Shown here piece by piece: positions 30,456 to 37,177 of a stretch of DNA of 64,000 nt. Each line of letters opens with the position of its first letter. Position 1 is the stretch's first letter. The DNA comes from a virus: positions 1 to 64,000 of the IMG/VR virus record IMGVR_UViG_3300045118_000377, one strand, 5' to 3'. Below the pieces are notes generated by a model. It did no database searches. It was not told where the DNA came from and saw only the letters and a program-made list of their open reading frames with translations. A program made the translations under genes and the position numbers.

Positions 30456-32269
30456 TGCCAATCGTTCAGATCATCATCGACGACAGCACCAGCAAGATCA
30501 TCACCGGCAGCTACGAATTCGACCGTGCTGGCGGTGGAACGCTGGTCATCCCGTCGGGCTCTTCCTTCCCCGAGACCCCAGCAGCGAAGGAGCTGTTCTG
30601 GCGTACGGACGAGGGCCGGCTCTACCGGCGCAGCGACGCCAACGATGCGTGGGTGGCGGTTGTCTCCGCGGTCGCTGCACATCACGCGAGTCACGAGTCT
30701 GGCGGATCGGATGTGGTGGCCCACCAGAATTTAAGCGGAGCTGGAACAAACACGCACGCGCAGCTCGACACGCACGTGGCGTCAATCAGCAACCCGCACG
30801 CGACCACCGCATTTCAGGTTGGTGCTCCTCCGACAAGCAGAGCCGTCAACACGAGCAACGGTCTCCAGGGGGGTGGTGACCTATCCGCAGACCGAGTGAT
30901 CAGCCCAGTCTACGGATCGGCGGTCAACACCGTATGCCAGGGCAACGATTCACGGTTGTCCGATGCAAGAACGCCCACAGCGCACGCTTCGACGCACAAG
31001 GGAGATGGAGCCGACGCCATAGCGATCGCAACCACGAGCGTTGCGGGGCTGGAAAGCGCAGCGGACAAGACCAAGCTCGACGGCATTGCGGCCGGAGCCA
31101 CGAACACCCCGCTATCCAGTACACCCCCGATTGACGTCACTAAGACCGCTGCGTCCGCTGGTACGGCAGCAGAGGCCGCTCGCCAAGATCACAAGCACGA
31201 TATCGCAACCGCCGCCCCAGGGACGACGACTTTCGGCTCGGCGAGCGAAGGAACTGCGACTTCCTTAGCACGAAGCGACCACGCTCATACGCTGACAGCC
31301 CCAAGCGCTCCAGCAGACGTGACCAAAGCCGCAGCCTCGGCAGGATCTAGCGCCAATGTGGCTCGCCAGGACCACAAGCACGATGTGAGCACAGCGGCTG
31401 CCGGAGCCGCGATGCCCGGTGACTCCGCTGCGGAGGGAGCAGCGACTTCTCTAGCCCGCAGCGATCACCGACACTCGCTGCCTGCTTTCGGATCGGGAGC
31501 AGGGACATTCTGCCAGGGCAACGACAGTCGGCTCTCTGATGCACGAATACCTACGGCGCACAAGACCAGCCATGAGCCTGGTGGGTCGGACGCAATGGCA
31601 GTTGACGCCGCTGCCGGGACGGGCTCGCTGCGTACTCTCGGGACTTCGGCGACCGCTGCATGCGCTGGGAACGACAGTCGACTCTCAGATAGCCGTACTC
31701 CGACAGCACACGCAGCCTCTCACAAGAGTGGCGGCTCAGACGCGATCAAACTCGATGAGCTGGCTGCTCCGACTGATGTGACGACGCTGGACGCCTCCGT
31801 GTCGGCTCATGGGCTGTTGCCCAAGCTGGGAGGTGGGACCTCCAACTATCTCAGAGCTGATGGGACATGGGCAACCCCGTCAGGTAGTGGTGGGGTGTTT
31901 GGTTCTAACCCACAGCAAGCGGCGAGTGATGGAATATCCACAACGACCAGCAGCACTTTCCAAGACAAGACTACCCTCACCACTGGTGCGCTGACCGGGA
32001 CCTACCGAGTGGCGTTCTCGTGCGAGATCATGATCGGAGCGGCCAACGCCAGATACCAGTGTAGACTGTATAACAGCACGGACGCTACGGAACTATGTTT
32101 CGATGAACAGCGCCCGTCAGCGGTGAGTATGTACACGACCGTGTCTGGCTTCGTCTACGTGACATTCGCTGGAGCAGCCAAGACGTTCAAGATCCAGTTT
32201 GCAAGTCAGAACAACTTCACTACCGTCACGATTCGTAGGGCTAGGATCGAATTCTGGAGGGTAAGCTAA
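30455..32269 (+). CDS. Long tail fibre with HxH repeats and C-terminal receptor-binding-like domain
   Basis: The 604-residue protein repeats GNDSRLSDARTPTAH, ARQDHKHD and ARSDHAHTL, the pattern of long phage fibres. Their HxH motifs coordinate metal ions along a trimeric needle. The N-terminus (MPIVQIIIDDSTSKIITGSY) would attach to the tail. The last 130 residues (GVFGSNPQQAASDG..., YRVAFSCEIMIGAAN, GFVYVTFAGAAKTFKIQF) look like a C1q/TNF-type jelly roll, probably the host-binding tip. It is coupled with the next gene by ATGA overlap. Confidence 0.8.
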   Translation: MPIVQIIIDDSTSKIITGSYEFDRAGGGTLVIPSGSSFPETPAAKELFWRTDEGRLYRRSDANDAWVAVVSAVAAHHASHESGGSDVVAHQNLSGAGTNTHAQLDTHVASISNPHATTAFQVGAPPTSRAVNTSNGLQGGGDLSADRVISPVYGSAVNTVCQGNDSRLSDARTPTAHASTHKGDGADAIAIATTSVAGLESAADKTKLDGIAAGATNTPLSSTPPIDVTKTAASAGTAAEAARQDHKHDIATAAPGTTTFGSASEGTATSLARSDHAHTLTAPSAPADVTKAAASAGSSANVARQDHKHDVSTAAAGAAMPGDSAAEGAATSLARSDHRHSLPAFGSGAGTFCQGNDSRLSDARIPTAHKTSHEPGGSDAMAVDAAAGTGSLRTLGTSATAACAGNDSRLSDSRTPTAHAASHKSGGSDAIKLDELAAPTDVTTLDASVSAHGLLPKLGGGTSNYLRADGTWATPSGSGGVFGSNPQQAASDGISTTTSSTFQDKTTLTTGALTGTYRVAFSCEIMIGAANARYQCRLYNSTDATELCFDEQRPSAVSMYTTVSGFVYVTFAGAAKTFKIQFASQNNFTTVTIRRARIEFWRVS

Positions 32270-33387
32270 TGAGCGCAACCAAGTACACCTACTCAATCCA
32301 GAGCGACTTCCCAAACCACATCGTGGCCACGGACAGACTCGCGCAAGAGATCAGAGCAAGCGCCATCATCACGGCTCTCGATGGGATCAACACGTCCGGT
32401 GACGTATGCGACATCTGGTTCAAGGGTTCGCTGTCGCAAGGAGACGAGACGATTCTTGCTGGACTCGTAGCGGCGCACCAAGGTCAGCCCCTGCCAGAGA
32501 ATACAACCACACTGATCAGCACAGGCAAAAACACGAGCGACGGCTCCCCGATCTTCGCGTACAAGAAACCGGACGCACCGAAGCTCACGTTCATCACCAG
32601 CAACTGGTGCGACCGTACGACCTGGTACAGCTCGTCGGTCTATGTCGAGGATGAGGTCGCTACCGATTCCGGCGACCATACGACCTACAACCTCGCCCAC
32701 CCGGATGTGATCGACACCTACCACGGCAAGATCAGCTTCGAGGACTTTCTGAAGGACAGTCAGGGGCGCAGCTACCGCGTGGCTGTGAAGGTCGACGACG
32801 TGGCGAAGGTCGAGCGCGACCCGCATGTCGGTAGCGGTGGCGACTTCACCGTGAACTACGCCGACGGCAAGATCGTGTTCCTCTCCGCTCTCCAGGGAAC
32901 CGAGGTGGTGAAGGTCACGCACCACTACGCCAACGGCAGCACCTTCGTCGTCGCGCCTATCACAGGCAAGGTGCTCATGATCGAGACGGTAGAGGTCCAG
33001 TGCTCGGACGACCTGGAGATGCTCGACACGTTCGTCTTCCAAGCCTACGGCCTGGTGGACGTCTTCGCGCCCTGGATCATGCTGCCACCCTACAACATCC
33101 CCAGCGGGACCAAGATCCCCCTCGGGAATGCGTTGAAGTACAAGACCATCCAAGACATCGTCAACGACAGCAACCACAGCTACCCCGCGTACCCCGCTCT
33201 CGGCGGCGCGGGATGGAGAGGGACGCAGAAGCCGTCTTGGATCTTCGCCTGGAACTACGACGTGGGCTCGACGATGCTGCGGTCGAGCTACGGAATGGAG
33301 ATCAGGATCTCGCTCGAGCATGACACTAAGTGTGGCGGGACCTACGCGACAGCAACCCTCTATTGTACCAGCGGGGATGAATCGTGA
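32269..33387 (+). CDS. Tail structural protein
   Basis: The 372-residue protein begins YTYSIQSDFPNHIVATDRLAQ and reads 'ei.as.i..aL..I..sgd.cdI.fk..Ls..de..L', a conserved opening of phage virion proteins near fibres. The middle has KLTFITSNWCDRTTWYSSSV and strand-rich segments. The end is again beta. No enzyme motif is seen. It overlaps the neighbours by 1 and 4 nt. Confidence 0.65.
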   Translation: MSATKYTYSIQSDFPNHIVATDRLAQEIRASAIITALDGINTSGDVCDIWFKGSLSQGDETILAGLVAAHQGQPLPENTTTLISTGKNTSDGSPIFAYKKPDAPKLTFITSNWCDRTTWYSSSVYVEDEVATDSGDHTTYNLAHPDVIDTYHGKISFEDFLKDSQGRSYRVAVKVDDVAKVERDPHVGSGGDFTVNYADGKIVFLSALQGTEVVKVTHHYANGSTFVVAPITGKVLMIETVEVQCSDDLEMLDTFVFQAYGLVDVFAPWIMLPPYNIPSGTKIPLGNALKYKTIQDIVNDSNHSYPAYPALGGAGWRGTQKPSWIFAWNYDVGSTMLRSSYGMEIRISLEHDTKCGGTYATATLYCTSGDES

Positions 33388-33719
33388 CCGGACAACTTCC
33401 CAAGATCACCATCGCACCGATGTTTGATCTGTGGTCGATCATCCACTTCGGATTCTGGGCGTTCATCTCCAGCTCCGTGGGCGCAACGTGGGAGCCGCCG
33501 CTCTGGGTGCATCTGCTCTACACGCTCATCGGCAGCTACGTGTGGGAGGGGATCGAATTCCCTCTTCAGCGGAAGTACCCAGCGCGGTGGAGCTACCGGC
33601 TGGAGAGCTGGCAGAACAGCTTCATCGGCGATCCGATCTCCAACCTGCTCGGTGCCGCTTTCGGCTGGTTCGTGGTGGCGTACTACAGAGAGCACTACTG
33701 GATCTGGAGGAAGCGGTGA
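33384..33719 (+). CDS. Membrane protein, three helices
   Basis: The 111-residue product (GTG start in ATGA/GTGA-type overlap) has three hydrophobic segments: FDLWSIIHFGFWAFISSSVG, WVHLLYTLIGSYVWEGIEF and ISNLLGAAFGWFVVAYY. Between them are LQRKYPARWSYRLESWQNSF and positively charged ends. It could be a holin or an unrelated inner-membrane protein. It is directly followed by a papain-like hydrolase candidate, as in many lysis cassettes. Confidence 0.65.
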   Translation: MTGQLPKITIAPMFDLWSIIHFGFWAFISSSVGATWEPPLWVHLLYTLIGSYVWEGIEFPLQRKYPARWSYRLESWQNSFIGDPISNLLGAAFGWFVVAYYREHYWIWRKR

Positions 33720-34366
33720 GCCGTGACCCAAAGGCGACTCATTGTACGGATCCTCTGGGAGTGCCCGTGGTGCGGGAAGATCTGGACAAAGAGGCCGTTA
33801 CCCCGGTCGAAGTGCCCATGCTGTCGTGCAACTGTGGAGGAAAGGGGCTGGGTATCACGATCGGATTCTCTACCACCAACAAGCTCATCTCGAGAATCAT
33901 CCGGTGGATCACCAGAGGGAAGGTGAGTCACTCCTGGGTCGCCTACGACGACTTCACGCTTGGCTTGCGCATGGTCTTGCAGGCCGAGGCCTGGGGCTTC
34001 GAAGTACGGCCGTGGGCGAGGTGGTGCAGAGAGAACATCTGGGTGGCGGAGTTCCGTTTGATCAACGGGGCTCAGCACTCAGCGCTCCGCAAGAGAGCGA
34101 GGGAGATCGGGGAGAAGTACGACTACAAGTCGGCCATCGTGGCGGGGGTAATCTCCTGGTTCCGCAGGTGGGTGAGGGCGAAGTTCAGCTTCCGCTCGCA
34201 CAGAACTCCTGGGAAACTGATGTGCAGTGAAGCAGTGGTGAGGTTCTTGAAGGACGCCGGGTGTCAAGCTGTGAGAAACTTGGACGAGGAGCTGACGTCT
34301 CCCGCGGAACTCTACGACATCGTTCGGTGCTCCACGGAATTCACTGCGGTGAAACGTGAGAGGTGA
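33716..34366 (+). CDS. Permuted papain-like (NlpC/P60-related) hydrolase
   Basis: The 216-residue product contains KVSHSWVAYDD with a likely catalytic His, MVLQAEAWGFEVRPWARW, then GKLMCSEAVVRFLKDAG with a Cys, the order seen in permuted NlpC/P60-like proteases and amidases. A GTG at 33716 with GGAGGA just before it overlaps the previous stop and is the preferred start. An ATG at 33821 is an alternative that would leave room for a separate zinc-ribbon frame. It could cleave peptidoglycan peptides or host proteins; as the third gene of the group, an endolysin role is possible. Confidence 0.55.
   Translation: MSRDPKATHCTDPLGVPVVREDLDKEAVTPVEVPMLSCNCGGKGLGITIGFSTTNKLISRIIRWITRGKVSHSWVAYDDFTLGLRMVLQAEAWGFEVRPWARWCRENIWVAEFRLINGAQHSALRKRAREIGEKYDYKSAIVAGVISWFRRWVRAKFSFRSHRTPGKLMCSEAVVRFLKDAGCQAVRNLDEELTSPAELYDIVRCSTEFTAVKRER
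33723..33926 (+). CDS. Alternative overlapping frame encoding a zinc ribbon
   Basis: A 67-codon frame, GTG at 33723, overlaps the start of the papain-like gene. It reads WECPWCGKIWTKRPLPR then KCPCC, two CxxC knuckles 14 residues apart, a textbook zinc ribbon that is unlikely by chance. If real, the hydrolase would begin at about 33821. Alternatively the two frames once formed one protein and were split by an indel. The tail after the ribbon looks like random sequence. Confidence 0.35.
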   Translation: MTQRRLIVRILWECPWCGKIWTKRPLPRSKCPCCRATVEERGWVSRSDSLPPTSSSRESSGGSPEGR

Positions 34367-34369
34367 CCA

Positions 34370-34696
34370 ATGTCTGGATCGTATGCTGCGGTACTTCCTT
34401 TCCCGGCGCATGCTAGGGAGATGGAGACTCGGCACGAAGCGGTTGACGAAGACATCCCTACCATCGACGATGTGATCTGCTACCTGCGATGGAAGCACCC
34501 AGAGATGGTAGAGACCCTCGACGACAGGATGAAACACCAGCACGAGATGGTGCTCGAGATCCTCATGAAGAAGGGGGTGTCTCCTCGTGATCTGATGCGC
34601 ATGACTCCCGGTGAAGCGAACGCGCTCGACGACCTGGAGTTGCGCCTCTGCTACCACGTCTTGAGAGACATCGCCTACATCGACTCCTTGCGGTAG
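34370..34696 (+). CDS. Unknown small protein
   Basis: The 108-residue product (MSGSYAAVLPFPAHAREMET...) is mainly helical (DDVICYLRWKHPEMVETL; HQHEMVLEILMKKGVSPRDLM). It sits between the papain-like gene and a membrane protein. No motif is recognised, and no role in lysis can be shown. Confidence 0.62.
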   Translation: MSGSYAAVLPFPAHAREMETRHEAVDEDIPTIDDVICYLRWKHPEMVETLDDRMKHQHEMVLEILMKKGVSPRDLMRMTPGEANALDDLELRLCYHVLRDIAYIDSLR

Positions 34697-34704
34697 AATG
34701 GGAC

Positions 34705-35016
34705 ATGGACCCCACTGTAGTCAAAACCCTCATCAACCTAGGCACCTACGGGCCGCTGGGTATCATGGCAGCTGTGGGATTCATGCTGTTCCTCCTGGAG
34801 CGCAAGAAGACCTCTGAGCTGACTTCCAAGCTGCTGGAGTTCGCTCAGGCTAGCGTGAAGGCTGATGCTGAGCATACTAAGGCGATGGAGGCGCTGGGCA
34901 AACTCTATGACATCAGCGTCGATTCCATGGCAGCTTTGAACAACAACACTGCCACTCTTGGGACGATCAAGGATGCCCTTGGTCGGTTGGAGTCGAAGAA
35001 TGAGCGCAAAAGATGA
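34705..35016 (+). CDS. Single-span membrane protein with coiled coil
   Basis: The 103-residue product has one N-terminal membrane segment (YGPLGIMAAVGFMLFLL, about 15-31) followed by a long charged helix (ERKKTSELTSKLLEFAQASV ... TLGTIKDALGRLES). This plan fits small phage membrane proteins such as holin accessory or inner-membrane spanin-like proteins. The GGTAGAAT box near 34692-34699 just upstream may be promoter sequence. Confidence 0.6.
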   Translation: MDPTVVKTLINLGTYGPLGIMAAVGFMLFLLERKKTSELTSKLLEFAQASVKADAEHTKAMEALGKLYDISVDSMAALNNNTATLGTIKDALGRLESKNERKR

Positions 35017-35380
35017 TCCTACGTCGTTGGGGCTGGTTCTGGTGGAGATGGGGGTGATCACGGAGGACCAGCTGCGGGAAGCGGTCGAGCGGCAAGAGAA
35101 CTCGACGCTGGAGCAGCTGCTGGGTGCGGTCTTGGTCCACGAGGGGTTCTGCAAGAAAGAGGACATCGAAGCCGCGATCTCCGCCCAGGAGAGTATGCGC
35201 AGAGGCAAGAAGGTCCAGCACGCGATGGCCGTCGCCGACCTTGCCATCTATCGAAAGAAGACGAACGGGGCGCGTGACCGGGCGATAGCCAGCGGCGCAC
35301 GTCTGGTGCGCACGGCCAGTGGTTCTGGCTTCCAGGCGGTCACGCCGGAGCTGCTGGCCAAAGGCACCGGAGATCGGTAG
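35000..35380 (+). CDS. GspE N-terminal-like (MshEN-type) domain protein
   Basis: The 126-residue product begins MSAKDDPTSLGLVLVEMGVI and reads LGLVLVEMGVITEDQLREAVERQ then LLGAVLVHEGFCKKEDIEAAI. This is the tandem 'LG..Lve.G.i...ql..Al..Q' pattern of the N-terminal domain of type II secretion ATPases, which in some bacteria binds c-di-GMP. It is rare in phages. A basic tail follows. It could be a nucleotide sensor or a protein adaptor. The start at 35000 has GGAG upstream and overlaps the previous gene. Confidence 0.6.
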   Translation: MSAKDDPTSLGLVLVEMGVITEDQLREAVERQENSTLEQLLGAVLVHEGFCKKEDIEAAISAQESMRRGKKVQHAMAVADLAIYRKKTNGARDRAIASGARLVRTASGSGFQAVTPELLAKGTGDR

Positions 35381-35389
35381 TATCCTCTC

Positions 35390-35929
35390 ATGGCCGTACC
35401 TGCCACAGTCGGGACGGCGGTCCCTATCGCCATGATCCTGGAAGACGGGAACGAGTCTCAGTTCCCGCAGGCGGAGATCTACAACGGCGGCTCTTTCCCT
35501 CTCTCTGTGTTGAACCTCGTCCACAAGGGCCGTGGCAGGTACGAAGCAAACTGGACACCTCCGATCGCTGGTGTGTTCGCGGCCATCTTCATCGTGTACT
35601 CTGACTCGGCTCACACGATCGAGAACATCGTCTACACGCGGGAGATCGAGCAGATCTTCGCGACGGCCAGCAACGTGGACGACCTCGCGGCCAAGATCGC
35701 CAGGGTGCTGGGGTTGCTGCATGAGAACTCCTACATCGACAACACGACCTTTGACGCTTTCGGGCAGCTGCTGACCTGCCGCATTCGGCTGTTCGACTCC
35801 AAGGCGCACGTGGAGCTCGCCACCGATGGTGGAACCGAGACCCTCGGTCTGATCGCCACCTACTCTATGGAAGCCGACTACGAGGCGGCTGGCCGGCTGA
35901 AGACCTACCGGTACAAGAGGGTCGGATGA
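35390..35929 (+). CDS. Tail-region structural protein
   Basis: The 179-residue product has a beta-rich first half (GTAVPIAMILEDGNESQFPQA; VHKGRGRYEANWTPPIAGVFA; IFIVYSDSAHTIEN) that fits an Ig-like fold used in virion proteins. A helix (VDDLAAKIARVLGLLHEN) follows, then a strand-rich end (TCRIRLFDSKAHVEL). It overlaps the next gene by 4 nt. No enzyme motif is seen. Confidence 0.65.
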   Translation: MAVPATVGTAVPIAMILEDGNESQFPQAEIYNGGSFPLSVLNLVHKGRGRYEANWTPPIAGVFAAIFIVYSDSAHTIENIVYTREIEQIFATASNVDDLAAKIARVLGLLHENSYIDNTTFDAFGQLLTCRIRLFDSKAHVELATDGGTETLGLIATYSMEADYEAAGRLKTYRYKRVG

Positions 35930-36225
35930 GCCTCTGCGCGACAGCTCTCGTGACCAGGGGCTACATCTGTTGCGACATCACGCAGAACCAGATGGTCTCG
36001 TGTGACAAGCCCGAGTTCGTCGGCTTCGTGGAGGTCCGGCCCAAGATCAGGTGGGTGGAGGGACAGCAGCCTCCCAGTACACCCGTGCCCTCGATGACCA
36101 GCGCCCAGGAGCTGCGGCCGCGGATGGTCGGCAAGGCGGACCCAGCGCCTACCACTGTCTCTGGGCCCAAGCAGGTGTCGGCTCAGGAGCTGAAGCCCAA
36201 GATCGTCAAGGCCGAGGAGGAGTAG
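35926..36225 (+). CDS. Short protein with repeated SAQEL..K/RPK/RMV motif
   Basis: The 99-residue product has an N-terminal CATALVTRGYICCDIT with cysteines. A proline-rich part carries two copies of SAQEL(R/K)P(R/K)(M/I)V, one at about residues 58-67 and one near 84. Such short repeats may be peptide-docking tags. The function is unknown. Confidence 0.62.
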   Translation: MSLCATALVTRGYICCDITQNQMVSCDKPEFVGFVEVRPKIRWVEGQQPPSTPVPSMTSAQELRPRMVGKADPAPTTVSGPKQVSAQELKPKIVKAEEE

Positions 36226-36226
36226 C

Positions 36227-37177
36227 GTGGCCACCATCAAGATCAAGATCTACGTCTCCGAGCTGGCCAACGTCATGACGTTGTACGACAAGATCTCCGT
36301 GCAACGATCGACGACCGCTCCTCCGTCCACTACCGAGGACGACCTCACAGCCAACTCATCGGCACCAGCGACTCTCGTCGGCTCGCTCGAGGGACCGTAC
36401 CTCCTCAACGGCAAGACCCTGACGTTCAAGGTCAACGGCACGCAGGTCTCCGTGACCTTCACGTACGCCGACCCGGTCGCGATCACCCAGGTCGTGGATG
36501 CCGTGAACGCGGCGCTCGCGGCCGCGGGCCTGGGTGCGACAGCCGATGCCTACGGCGGCAAGCTGCGGATCAGGACCACTTCCAACGGCACGCAGTTCAC
36601 GTTGGAGATCATTAGCGGTTCTGCTGTCACGGTTCTGGGGTTCACTGCCGGGCAGAAGGCGCACGGCCTCGCCGCTCACATCACGCTGGTCGTTGGCACG
36701 ACCCAGTATGAGTTCGACGACGGCAGCGGGCTGGCCTCCTACTACTACCGATCTCGCTTCTTCAACACCGCCAATGGTACCTACAGCGCGTGGAGCGACT
36801 GGATCCAGGGAACGACTGGAGCCGCCATCCCGTCGGCCGATCTCATCATCGGAAAGGTCAAGCTGGCCGATCTGGATGGGAAGGCACTTCCGAACCGTGT
36901 GATCACCATCGGCAACGCCATGGAGCCCAGCAAGGCGGATGGGTACGGGATCTTCGGGGCGGCGATCACGCTGGAGACTGACGGCACGGGGCAGGCTGAG
37001 ACAACGCTTGTGAAGGGATCGCTGGTGGATGTAATCTTCAATGGTACTTCCATCGTCCGGCGAATCCGGGTGCCGTCATCGGGGACTGAGTTCGACCTCC
37101 TGGACGACTCGCTGGTAGTGGGAGACGAGTTCGAAATCCAGGTGCCGGACATCCCCTATGCCCCTCGGAGATCGTAA
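36227..37177 (+). CDS. Baseplate/tail protein with flagellar hook-IN-like domain
   Basis: The 316-residue product (GTG start) contains LNGKTLTFKVNGTQVSVTF, VVDAVNAALAAAGLGATADA and LRIRTTSNGTQFTLEIIS with VLGFTAG. This is the pattern of the 'Hook_IN' domain: '.L.i.vdG......it.....t...v...iNa...g..a....g.l.l.s......i.i......a...lG'. The end is beta-rich (VIFNGTSIVRRIRVP). Related units occur in the 41538, 45411 and 49924 proteins, so a common building block decorates the baseplate. Confidence 0.65.
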   Translation: MATIKIKIYVSELANVMTLYDKISVQRSTTAPPSTTEDDLTANSSAPATLVGSLEGPYLLNGKTLTFKVNGTQVSVTFTYADPVAITQVVDAVNAALAAAGLGATADAYGGKLRIRTTSNGTQFTLEIISGSAVTVLGFTAGQKAHGLAAHITLVVGTTQYEFDDGSGLASYYYRSRFFNTANGTYSAWSDWIQGTTGAAIPSADLIIGKVKLADLDGKALPNRVITIGNAMEPSKADGYGIFGAAITLETDGTGQAETTLVKGSLVDVIFNGTSIVRRIRVPSSGTEFDLLDDSLVVGDEFEIQVPDIPYAPRRS

